Made by a program: the position numbers and the translations under genes. 64,000 bases of DNA from Cryptomeria japonica. Taxonomy: Eukaryota; Streptophyta; Pinopsida; Cupressales; Cupressaceae. Below the pieces are notes generated by a model. The model made no database searches. It saw only the letters and a list, made by a program, of their open reading frames with translations, and was not told where the DNA came from. The stretch's first letter is position 1; every line of letters starts with the position of its first letter. The stretch covers positions 474,418,573 through 474,482,572 of the forward strand of contig NC_081409.1 of the NCBI RefSeq assembly GCF_030272615.1, given 5' to 3'. Positions 11,961 through 22,267 of this stretch are shown piece by piece.

Positions 11961-11971
11961 CAGAGTCGCCA
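11961..11971 (-). other. Second primer-site-like word in the leader
   Basis: On the minus strand this reads TGGCGACTCTG, preceded by TTTTTGGT. It resembles the start of the primer-binding site at 12069-12086 but lies about 120 bases inside the leader. It may be an old PBS copy or chance. Confidence 0.35.
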
Positions 11972-12068
11972 CCAAAAATGGTAATATTTGTTTGTTTCTC
12001 TCACAACTCTGGTTGCTCGACAAGGACCACTGGATAAAATACTTTTCTTGACAAAGTCTTCACTTTGC

Positions 12069-12086
12069 TCCCCAATAGAGTTGCCA
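12069..12086 (-). other. Primer-binding site of Gy-A
   Basis: On the minus strand this reads TGGCAACTCTATTGGGGA, six bases after the LTR end at 12093. From memory it fits the TGGCGACTC...TGGGGA type of primer site found in plant Tat/Ogre gypsy elements, usually assigned to an arginine tRNA. I could not check it against tRNAs. Confidence 0.6.
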
Positions 12087-12092
12087 ATCCGT

Positions 12093-13159
12093 TGGTTCCT
12101 AAATAAACAGATCCTAAATCTTAGAGAAATAGCCACTGACTCATAAACAAATCTAGGATTGGGTTTGGCCAACGAACAAGATTCAGCACAAAGGCTGCAA
12201 TCTTCTACTCTTAAGGCTCCACAATACCTAGGTGGGTACTCCTGTAGCTATGTTATACAATATTTTGGCTTTATACAAACAAACATTGCATTGTATATTA
12301 GATGCTTTCAATGAAAATATACCAAGTAAAGTATGATTAACTACAAATTCTGGCTTGAACCTTACCTTGTATCACTTTGCTTGCATTGAAAGTTGGCTCT
12401 AATCTATTCTACTCCTAATATAGAAAATTTGAAAACTGAAATATAAAAGGTGAAATAAGAATGTGAGAATGACCCTAAAACTTAGAAAAATATGACCAGT
12501 GCTTGTTCAAGGGGAATACAGAGTCAAACAAAAGGCCTAAAGAATAACAAAATCATAGTATCAATATTAAGATCTAATACTAAACATTCAAGACTTGCTT
12601 AAAATGCTCAGATTGAGAATGCATCCACAACTTCCTCACAATATCACTTATTACACAAATACTGCAATATTCAAGACAAAATTGAATTCATTTTACTTGA
12701 AATGAAACCTATCAAGCAATACACATTCTCTATTAGGGAAGACTAGTTGAACATGTCATTAACCTAACAACTCATACAACACAATACAAGAGATATGAGA
12801 AAGAAAAATGAATGTTCTCTATATTGATTTTTAGAATAAAATTGGCACATTCATGATAGATTTCTATGCTCACCAAACCTACATAAGACTAACTATCATT
12901 ATATTGCTTCACAAATTTTCTAGTACATACTAATCAAAACTTCTAAATCCTTCTTCCTAGCCCTGAATTCCCTTTTATAAAAGAAGGGAGAAAAACAAGC
13001 TTCAGGCCAAGAAGACACTTGTCACAATATGATTGCATTACAATTCGCCCTAAGGACTTTTGTCCTTATTACTATCTGTGCAATCTTCTTTGCTGCATTA
13101 AATGCAGCGGAGGGGGCTGAGAGGGCATCATTCTGGGAGATTTGGATTGCAAGCCTACA
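12093..13159 (-). repeat. LTR shared by Gy-A (5') and Gy-B (3')
   Basis: This is the direct repeat of 1634-2691, with TG...CA ends on the minus strand. On its low-coordinate side is a primer site and leader, as for a 5' LTR. On its high-coordinate side is a purine tract and the 3' accessory ORF, as for a 3' LTR. One LTR therefore serves both elements. Confidence 0.85.
12971..12980 (-). promoter_or_regulatory. Possible TATA box in the shared LTR
   Basis: On the minus strand this reads TTATAAAAGG, followed by GAATTC. It lies about 180 bases inside the LTR from its 5' end, a suitable place for the U3 promoter. This is inferred from sequence only. Confidence 0.45.
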
Positions 13160-13372
13160 AAAACTCCCTTTTCACTAGTACTTTAACATCTACTCCTCTC
13201 AGGATCTAAAGTACATCTTGGCATCTAGTAGTAGGTAACTTGGAGAATGGTCTTTGGTGATTGAGTACTTCTATCAATCTACCTCAAAATTAGCAACCTG
13301 CACAAAATTTATAGTAACAAAATAGAAAGATTAATACTAATCCTCTCCCACAAGATGCTCTTATTCCAAGGA

Positions 13373-16300
13373 TCAGTAATTTCTATGCACTGCTTCTATC
13401 TCATCCATTGGCCAAGAAAATCCCCTCATACCCTGCAGCTTATTTCTTGCTTCCATTGTTTTGTGGGTTGGCACAATTGCGGCCTCCAAAGTAAATCTAT
13501 GGTACATCGAATCAACCTCCATGATCTTATCACTAATATTATAATATGACCCACTTTGAGGTGGATCAATAGAAAAGCAGGTTAAAATTGCATTTATAGC
13601 ATCTTGGAAGCCTTGCTTCCACTCCTCTAGGCTTTTGATTTGTCCTTTGCCTACCAAAATTTTTGGGATACCCCACCTTTTCAATCCCTAAAAAGAATCA
13701 ATCATTTTAACTAATGCCTTCTTTTCATCCTCAACATTGGCCAATTATTTAATCAATAAATTTTAATTCTTCCAAGTCACCCCTATAATTTGGGGTGGAG
13801 AGGCTATATTTTTGACTTCTAGCATGACCTCTTTTAAATTCTAACCCTTTGGCATCTAGGTGATCTTGATAGGCTAGAAGAATGAAATAATTTCATCCAG
13901 CTGACTAAGGAGCTATGAAGTCAAAGAATATGAATTGTGCACCTCAGTCAATTTTTCAATAATTTTACCTGACCCCTGCAAAGTTGAAGCCTTCCTGATT
14001 TCAAAATAATTATTCTAAGCTTCATCTTTGATCCTTTGTAATTTTTTAATCATCCTTTCTAACTCTATAGGTCTAATTCCTCCTGAAGAATCTACTGTTA
14101 TTTTCTTTATTTGCTCCTTTAATGTAATGTTTTCAATGAATGACATATTGTAATCTGTATTAAGATCCACATGCATGTCCTTCAGCCTTACATGTTTTTT
14201 CCCAAGATCTTCTACTACTAGCTGATAAAATTGGACTGCATGTGATGTGATAGCTCTAGCCTCAAATGTAGTAGTGTCTTCAAGTGTCCTCACCACTACA
14301 TCTCCTGTCTTTTGTTGTCCACCCAACAAAACTATGGGCTTGCTAATATTTGGTGCTTTAGACTATAGAGAAAAGACTTTAGGCTTATGCTTACCCCTAA
14401 CCCATTCTCTCCAAACTATTTGGCAAAATTGGGGTCCTTCTGCCACATGATTTGATCTAACAAAAATATTTTCTCAAAATCCCAACCGGGAACAAGAAGC
14501 ATGCCATTATTCTGAATCATCTCCCTTCCTTCTTCAGGGGTGCATTTGAAACTGTTCCTATCAAAATTCCTATTTTTTTCATCAGATAAATTCTTTAACT
14601 TTTCTCTAAGCCAAAAGGATTTGAACTCGGGGGAGTTCACAAAATTGTCATCTGATATGAAGTTCTTTGAAGCAATAATTCATTCATCATCTATTTCCTC
14701 TATAGGAATTATGCTAGGGAAATGGCCCTATCCAAATCATTGAGGACCTCATTAGCTTCACTTCATGGAATGTTTCTTGTGGGGGAGAGGATGGTGGCAC
14801 ATTTGTATCAAAATTTTCTTGAATATTCACAAAGTTAGACATTTTTTCTTTTCCTTTCTCAAATTTTCTAACTTGTTCAGCAACTTGCCTAGAGGTTCCA
14901 GGAGACAATTCTTCAAATGTTACTATATTCCCCTTCACCTTGTACACCGTAAAGGCTGGGTCAATTGGCCTTTCTTAAAATTTATCCCCTTTATCTCAGG
15001 TAGCCCTTCTCTCTATTTCTATCTTTATTATGTCATTTTCCTTTCTCATCATGAAAGACATCATAGAAAAATCATTTTGAAAATCTATAAAAACCTTCAA
15101 AATTGGGATCTTCCCGCTTCCTTTCCCTCTCAAGATTCTTCATGATCTCCCATTTCTTCTTATTTTGAACTACCTCAGTGGGGTAAGAATTTCTAATTAG
15201 ATCCTCTTTTTCATCAAAAGAATGGAAATAATCTTTCTCCTTTAGCTTATGTATCCTAAGATCATTTATACATCCCTTAGGGTCAAAATGCCTGGCTTGG
15301 GCAACCTTTAATCTACAGTTCTTTACTAAAAATTCATGTACCTTCTCCAAGGTATCACAACCTACAGTGAATTCTCCAAAAACAATCACCCTATGGAGGA
15401 GCCTCCCCTTGTTATCTATTTTAATTTTCTCCCCCTCCATCCACATTATTTGCTAGATTAATTCAAGGAATGCTAGCCTGGGAGAGACAAAAAGTGGCAA
15501 AACATGGGGTGCTTGCTCACACTTGTAGACCATGATGATTATGCAATTTATATACAAAAAGAAATCTCCAAAATTATGGATGAATTCTCCCTCTAGATAT
15601 ATTATCCCTTCAGCCCTACAACTTCTTATCCTCAGAATTTTAATGATATTCTTGGATAGCCTTGGTAACTTAATCCGAAGCCTTGATAATAATTTCCCGA
15701 CAAAATGACCAAAGAAAACATAGTAATTACCAAACCTAGACCCTTTATTTCACACTTGAGTCCACCTTTGTACTGGCCATGGAACACCTGTGTGTGGGTC
15801 ATTTGTCATTACCATTAATTCCGGATCCCAGTAAGCCCTATTTTGATAAAAAACTGAAATGGCAGAATAAAGAATAATGTTTGAAATCCAACTTCTCATC
15901 TTTATTTTGTGCTCCCATTAAACCCTCATGAAGCTTGTCATGAATAATAGCTGAAAAATCATATAGCTTGTTTATTGAGGGGTGTTGGATATTAATGGCA
16001 ATCATCATGAAATCTATGGGAATTTGAGTAATCCTAAAATCCACATCAAGGAGTTGTCCTAATGCATAGTAGGTCTTAACAAAATAGGTTTCAAAGCATT
16101 CTAATCTTAAAGGCCCCTTTTCAGATGGTAGGACATAGGGCAAGAGGGCAGACCCATCTAGACCAAAACATTCAATAATGGCCCTATATGATATGTACAA
16201 TAGGACATAGCCCTCTACAATTCTTACAGTCCAGCTTGGGGAATCATAAACATTGGCCAACTATCTTATCAAAATAGGCTTTACAAAAACATTCGGCACT

Positions 16301-17189
16301 ACTAACTTTCCCAAATTCAGTGTCCAAGGATTGAAAACTGGGACATGCTTGTCTCTGTTGCCATGAAAGAAATAAAATATATCCCACCCCCTTTCCTTTG
16401 TGAATGCATCTCTACATCCAACCTCCTTATCATTGAAGAAAATTATGATGCTAGCATTCATGGAGGACCCCTCAAACAATTCTAACAGATCTTAATGAAG
16501 GCTTCTTGTTTGTCTGGTTGGCCTCTTTGCAACTTCTAATTTCTATTCAACTTCATGTTGCATTTCTTTTGTAGTTACTGCAGGAGCAAGAGGGGTAGTA
16601 GGCATTGTTGTTGGTTTCTTTGTCTGGGCTGATGATTCTCCTTTATAAGTTTTTCTAGGCCACCTTGTAGCTTCAGGAGCTTTCTTTTTTGCAGGAGAAG
16701 ATTCTTTAGTCTACTCCTGAGGGTTTTCTTTCAGTGGATTTTTCTCTTGAGGAATTGGGGCTTCCTCAATAGGAAGGTTGGCCACAACACGGGCATTTTT
16801 TGCAAGAGGAAGGATTTCAATGGAGGGTTCTTCAAAGGAGGCTTTTTGGGCAACTCTTCCCCTCTTCTGCATTGGTTTCCTAGCTTTAGGGGGAGGACAG
16901 GTTCATCCTAAGACTCACTATTTGAAACAATAGTGATAGTCTTCCTAATTGTCTTTCTTTTCTTCTTTGAGGCCTTTTCCTTCAAAGGGGAACTTTCTTT
17001 GTCCTCCTCAGACATTTGCAGGAGAGTTTGAGGGTTTGGCTCTGCAATGGGAGAACTCACAATTGCTAGCATGGGTGGAATTACATCAATGGAGACAATG
17101 TAAGTAAGTTCTGGCATTGCAGAACTAGCACTAGTCTCAGGGACACTTTTAGTAGTGGGAGTAGCAGAATCTTTAGTAGGGGAAGCGAT
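13373..17189 (-). pseudogene. Gy-B 3' accessory ORF, broken
   Basis: This is the counterpart of the Gy-A 3' ORF, broken by different stops and frameshifts. The start codon is lost: plus positions 17187-17189 give ATC on the minus strand where Gy-A has ATG. The best-preserved part is 16479-15838, which reads nearly continuously. It includes SPSWTVRIVEGYVLLY and ISYRAIIECFGLDG, then a stretch rich in hydrophobic residues. The C-terminal half again has a Pro-rich linker (about 14800), an EFKSFWLREKLKNL segment and a coiled coil (14329-14015). ISYRAIIECFGLDG loosely resembles the I-x-E...TGL segment of the accessory proteins in Cp-2 and the LINE ORF3. That link is weak and not established. Confidence 0.6.
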
Positions 17190-17404
17190 TTTAACACTTA
17201 AAGCAAAAGAGACCTTGGAAAATCAAACACAAATCCTATAGAATCTAGGGCACACACAAAGAGCTCTATGTATTCACAACTATGGTACCCTAACAATGCA
17301 CAAGGATGGTGACATGGCATTCATAAGACTCTCCTGGCCACCTTAGACTTTGTCAAAAATTATATCATTTGAGATACTTTTACCATTCTATGATTCTTAC
17401 CATC

Positions 17405-18357
17405 TCTATGGGATAAGCCTTCCTTAGATCCCTCTTTTACTCTTATCCCGCACCATCTTTTACTATCTTAGCTATCCCCATAGGATAAGGTTTTGATGTA
17501 TTTACTTTGCCTTTTTTATCCAGTGGCATCCAAGGGCATCTCTTTCACCTTCGTGGGATAAGGCTTTGTTATCTTTCCTTTGTTAGCACTTGTCCCTTCT
17601 TATCCTGTAGCACATCAGTCATCTTTGTTTTTCCTCACGGGATAAAGCTCTGAGCATGTCTTCTAAGAATATCCTTATCCTATGTTGCTTGTAGTTCTTT
17701 ATTTGTCTACTACTTGAAATCGCTTTTCCTTGTGTGTCCACTCCACGTAGGATGTCTTTTAAGATAGTTTTATCTTATCACATGACCCATCTCTTGTCCC
17801 CATGGGAATGCATGGGATAAGAGATCCTCTTGATTTGGCTTGTAACTCTTATCCTATGACTCCATTTGAATAGGCAAAATTCCTTGTGGGATAAGCCTTT
17901 TAAGAATCCTTTGATAATTCCTCATCTTGTGGGATCACTTTGATGGCTTGGAGACCTTGCGGGATAACATTTCCTTTGTGTCTTTGAGTTATTTCTTATC
18001 TCATGGACCCATCTTGGCGTCCCTAGGACATCACAAGATAAGGCTTTCTTCAATTGTCCTTATCTTCCCTTATCCCACGTGGTCACAATGCATACTAAAA
18101 ACTATTACCACCCTTGTGAATGCTCCTTATCCCGCGCAATCCTTTTGTTGTTATGAAGTGACTATGTGATAAGGATTCATTTGTATCTGTTGTAGACTTC
18201 TTATCACATGGTGCTCAACTATTGCTTCATATGTTCCATGGGATAACATCTCTCCTTGAGTAATGCTACCCCTTTATCCCGCGAGGCTGAGACCTTTCGC
18301 TAAAATACTTGTGGGGTAACTTTATTCATATTTCCTTTGACATGCTTATCCCACATA
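17405..18357. repeat. Array of CTTATCC / GGATAAG hairpin units, Gy-B
   Basis: This is the second copy of the array described at 7265-8236, in the same position between pol and the 3' ORF. Several words are damaged by C-to-T or G-to-A changes (for example TTATCACATG instead of TTATCCTGCG), so fewer perfect hairpins remain. The spacing is kept, so the array predates the split of Gy-A and Gy-B. Confidence 0.75.
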
Positions 18358-18842
18358 GTAGCAACACTAAGGTAGCCACTTAAGTGGATCTTTTGAGCAT
18401 GTGGAAATTAGCCATGCGTGAAGTGATCATGCGTGGGGACCTTCCTAGGGGATTTTAAAACCTTTTGTCACGGGGATAACACAACACTTAGGGATATAAT
18501 AAAAATTAAAAGAACTACTATGATCGATGATTCCTAACACATGGGGCTGATGAATGAATGATAGAGAGGCCTCCTATAAAATATAACACAAGTCAACTAT
18601 AAAATATAACATGGCCTAGGAAAACAAAGGGAAAATGCAGCAGGGAAAAAACCCTTTAAAAACCTAAACCCTAGGGATTGAGAATAATAAGCAAGGAATA
18701 ATAAAAAGCCAATTTTTTTCACTTCTAACAGTGGCTCTAGCTTGGGGACATTTGAATTGTTAGGTCAAAGAAAGGATCCAGATCTTTGGGACAACAAACC
18801 AATTAGAAAACACCGATTTTTTTTATAAAACCTTAGTCTAAC
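18358..18842 (-). other. Non-coding stretch just after pol, Gy-B
   Basis: Counterpart of 8237-8740. No gene is seen. Confidence 0.6.
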
Positions 18843-19388
18843 CTATATACAAACCCTAAACCTATTGTACATGGAAAAACAATCAAGCCAAAAAATGTTT
18901 AAGGAACTATCCATGCACTGGAAGTTCTTACATCTCACTATTCATATCTATGAGGAAATATGAATCATCACCCTTTTCTCAGCAACAACAAATGGACCTA
19001 GCCATAGGGCTTCAAACTTGCCATGCTTGCTCTTATCATGAGCTCTAGCATTCCAAATCATTGATTTCAAATTTTCTTTCTGATGCTTTCTTATCAAATA
19101 GGTACTTACTTTTTTTACAGCTTCAAGTTCCTCCTATGAGCGTCATTTCAGACCTCACCAAGTTCTATAAATTATTCCTTCCTCTCCTCCATTGGCTCTA
19201 GAATATCCCATTCATGCTCCTGAATAAACTTATATACTAGCAATAAGTTGTTCATGGGAAGTCAAACCTGTGCACCATATACTAACTCAAATGGAGATCT
19301 GTTTGTAGCCTTCTTAACAGTGATTCTATCAGCCCATAGTGCAGTCTTTAACTTTGAATCCCAAGCCTTTTTATACTTTTCCATATTC
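18843..19388 (-). pseudogene. Gy-B integrase C-terminal end, cut off by Cp-1
   Basis: This is the same integrase tail as Gy-A 8741-9187 and Gy-C 29823-30400, badly broken by stops and small deletions. At its high end, the sequence matching Gy-C near 30350 is interrupted at 19388 by the Cp-1 LTR. The rest of integrase resumes at 26783. Confidence 0.75.
19384..19388. other. Left target duplication of Cp-1
   Basis: TATTC before the first LTR base, against AATTC at 26783-26787 after the last. Four of five positions match. One change since insertion would explain the difference. Confidence 0.6.
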
Positions 19389-20490
19389 TGTTGGCATTTT
19401 GATGATGTTGTGATTGTCATTGATGGACACACACTTGCTTTGTGTACACTTTCTTGATGTATGAGTTATGCTCAACCGGTATTTGTTCCAACTGGTATTA
19501 TGTATTATAGTCTTTAGACTATCAATGTTTTGCAAAAGATGTTTACTAGTCACAAATTGACTGAAGACCTCAAGCGGTTCAAGGATCTCAAGCGGTATGA
19601 AGGAACAAAGTGGTGGTTAACATTTTTCCAGTCTTCATTTTGACAACCAGTAATTGGTAAATTTTATGAACCGGTATTACTCTGTGATGAGTTACCAACT
19701 GGTATTTCTGTGATGAGTTACATCCACTGACACTTTGGCGGTGATTTTGTGTCGTGTTACCAAATGTGTCTAGATGCACTGAACCTAGGAACTTGTAATT
19801 TAATCCTATTGGATCGACATGAAATCAGACTCCTTTATAACGACATCATGTCTAGGGTTTTAAAAGTTGATGAGGGTTTGTATGTGTGATCATAGAAGAG
19901 AAGATTAGGTCTATGTGAAGAAAAAGAGTGTGGAGATATTGAAGACTGAAGTAATTCTGAAATGCATTAACAGTGAGCTATCAAGGATCTAACCAAGCAT
20001 ACTATGCTATTATCTAGATCACTCACTTGTTGATTACTCACATATTTGACAAGTCTGAAACCCTTAACTAGGTAGGCCTAGCAAAGCCTTTGTAAATCCT
20101 CTAACAAGGTGGTTCACAACTATGAATATGAAATCCTCTCACAAGGTAGTCTTTAATAGAACTTATCTCCTAATAGAGATCTAGATTCCTAACAGGATCT
20201 GTTCTGGTGAAGAACATTGTATGACCTTAAATGGTCTGGTTTCTATTCCGCAGATAGTTACTTGTGAGTTTCTGCTCACCATGGTTTTTCCCATTTGGGT
20301 TTCCATGTCAAACATCTTGTGTTATGGTGATTGTGCTCTTGTGGGTGAATGCTTTATTTTCTATTTGGTTTGTGTTTATCTTAACCGGTTTATTAGTGAA
20401 TCTGTTATACCAGTTATCTCCTAAACTGTTTAGAAGTTTGAGTTTAGTAAATTTTGGTATACTAATTCACCCCCCTCTTAGTGTTCATCA
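19389..20490 (+). repeat. 5' LTR of Cp-1
   Basis: This is a direct repeat of 25686-26782 with TG...CA ends. It holds the word CAACCGGTATT at 19473-19483, and a GGTTTTTCCC...TGGGTTTCCA...TGTGTTATGGTG block near 20282-20320 that also occurs in the Cp-2 LTRs and at 62052-62800. Confidence 0.9.
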
Positions 20491-20492
20491 AT

Positions 20493-20505
20493 TGGTATCA
20501 GAGCC
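20493..20505 (+). other. Primer-binding site of Cp-1
   Basis: TGGTATCAGAGCC, two bases after the LTR end. This is the classic plant copia primer site, complementary to the 3' end of initiator methionine tRNA. Confidence 0.9.
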
Positions 20506-20540
20506 AACCTTTCTATGAGTCTAACCACTTGGAAGGAGAT

Positions 20541-21821
20541 ATGGGGGAATACACTATGAGGGAGCTTACTCATTGTCTCACTCAGACTGAGAGAGCATAT
20601 GATGAACTCAAAGTCAAGTATAAAGCCTCTCTAGAAAAAACAAGAGAGCATGCTGAGAAACTTATTGAGCTTATTGAAAATAGTTCTTCTGATGAAGCAG
20701 ACATGGATGCCCTATTTGAATAAGTTGAAAAACTGAACGAATCTAATGCCAACCTGAGAAGGGAGCTGGAAGGACTAACTATCAGAATGTGTCAAGAGCT
20801 TGAGAACTGAAGGAAAGCTGAAGATCTAGTAAAATACAATGATCATGAGATCTCTAAGCTAAAGAAAGAAATCAGTGCCCTTACTGCTCATCTCCAAGAG
20901 AGTAAAGTGGAAAAAGAAGAAATGCAAGGTGAACTAAACATGGCTATTTTTGAGAATGCAACCTTGAAGGATTCCAATGCTTCTACTTCTAAAGAAATTA
21001 CTAAAACAAAGGAGATACTTGCCAAATTCAGTCAAAGTACTGCTAAGCTAGAGCAAAAGCTTGAATTAGCAAAATTGGTAAAGAATACCACTGGACTTGG
21101 TTTCTCTAGTTAAGTGGAAGGTGAGACCTCTAGAACAAAAGATGTAGCATCAAAGAAGCAACCAACATCAAAGGATAAAGGTAAGAAATCTTTTAAACCT
21201 ATTTGCTTTAATTGTCTCAAAGAAGGACATACTATTGATGTGTGTAGAAGCAAGGCCTACAATAACTTTCCTTATTTTCTAAACAATAAACCTAGATCCA
21301 ATAGATTCAATGGAAACTGCTATGCATGCAACAAGTTTGGGCATAGAGCATTTTAATGCAGGTCTTTTTTGCACAACACTGGGAGATACCCTCCAAGGAC
21401 TCAAGGAGTTATCCTGGAACCCACAGTGAACTGGAATCCAAACCGGTATAATGCCTATGACCATTAGTCAGGTGGTGGTGGCTATCAAGTGGCAACTAGT
21501 TGGAGAGAAACCTATTTGATCTGTCATGGTAGCGGTCACACTGCTGCAACATGCAAAAGGAAGAATGGTATTATGAACAATGGACCATGGAGAACACCTG
21601 GAATGGTATGCTATCATTGCAACAAACTGGGACACACTGCCAGAACTTGCAGAATGAGAAAGAACCTATTGGATAATATATCGATCACTCCAGAAGGGAA
21701 GATTGATGTTGAAACCATTCAAGAAGGAATGAATAAAAGATGGAAAAAGAAACTTGAAGAAGTGTCACAAGATGAACCGGTTTCTGCACCTAGTGTGGAA
21801 GTCTCTGAACCGACAAATTGA
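20541..21821 (+). pseudogene. Cp-1 gag-like zinc-knuckle protein
   Basis: This is one reading frame of about 426 codons from ATG 20541, with five in-frame stops (20721, 20808, 21111, 21354, 21465) and no frameshift. The first 190 codons form a charged, probably coiled-coil region. Four CCHC-type knuckles follow: CFNCLKEGHTIDVC, CYACNKFGHRAF-stop-C, a variant around LICHGSGHTAATC that lacks its first Cys, and CYHCNKLGHTARTC. This suggests an RNA-binding capsid protein. The retrotransposon gag core seen in the gypsy copies is not obvious. The order coiled coil then knuckles recalls the gag of Sirevirus-like copia elements. Two stops, 20808 and 21354, fall at the same codons as stops in Cp-2. 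Confidence 0.8.
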
Positions 21822-22267
21822 GCTTTAGAAAAGCTTAGGGGGAACATATCGGTGAAATATTTGAACTCCTAGTTTATATCGATAAAGACCTTAACCGGTA
21901 TACGTTACCTGCCAATTGGCAGAAGATTTTGAACTGGTAAAAGGTAAAATTAGGGTTTGTACCCTAGCGGTGGAGCATTTATTATGGTAGGTGAAAGATC
22001 ATTTAAAAGGGATTTTTGATGCTATTTTCACTTATCTATTTTTGAGCGAAGAATTTTCAAGTGCAAAGCGAGAAGAGCGATTCGTCTAGCGATTCAAAGT
22101 GAATTCAAAATCTTGCAGAAGAATTCATAGATCATTTTCAATCAATCAGGTGAAGAACACCAAAGCGGTAATCCAACAACCGAAGTGGTGTGTTGTGAGC
22201 AACATTGCAAAACCCTAAATTTCAAAGTGTGAAATTATTTCTCAAAAATTTTGTCTATCATTTAATC
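21822..22267 (+). other. Spacer between gag-like and accessory frames, Cp-1
   Basis: This is a non-coding stretch of about 450 bases. A similar spacer of about 470 bases is found at 45964-46436 in Cp-2, so pol is absent at the same place in both. It may act as the leader of a second transcript or intron; no signal proves this. Confidence 0.5.

Larger units (their letters stand above)
11501..12068 (-). other. Leader region of Gy-A, 5' of gag
   Basis: This lies between the primer site and the recognisable gag sequence. It contains a 50-bp tandem duplication (11781-11880) and a second primer-site-like word (11961-11971). Short stop-broken frames occur, and part of it may be the far N-terminus of gag. 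Nothing else is recognised. Confidence 0.4.
1634..13159 (-). mobile_element. Gy-A, rearranged Ty3/gypsy (Tat/Ogre-like) element
   Basis: Reading the minus strand, the order is 5' LTR (13159-12093), primer site, leader, gag N-terminal half, a gag block in the wrong orientation, the integrase C-terminus, a hairpin-repeat array, a long 3' accessory ORF, and the 3' LTR (2691-1634). Protease, RT, RNase H and the catalytic core of integrase are missing. The two LTRs differ by about one base in ten over the 250 bases I compared, so this is an old copy. Assignment to Ty3/gypsy rests on integrase and gag homology to Gy-B and Gy-C, which carry recognisable pol domains in gypsy order. The Tat/Ogre leaning rests on the primer-site type, the extra 3' ORF and the extra RNase H-like module in Gy-C. 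Confidence 0.8.

Noticed and set aside
11960-12172. Minus-strand ORF across the LTR end and primer site
   Set aside because: It covers non-coding LTR and leader sequence, and has no counterpart in Gy-B.
20493-20505. Possible tRNA gene at the TGGTATCAGAGCC words
   Set aside because: Only the primer-site bases are present, directly after LTR ends. No cloverleaf follows.
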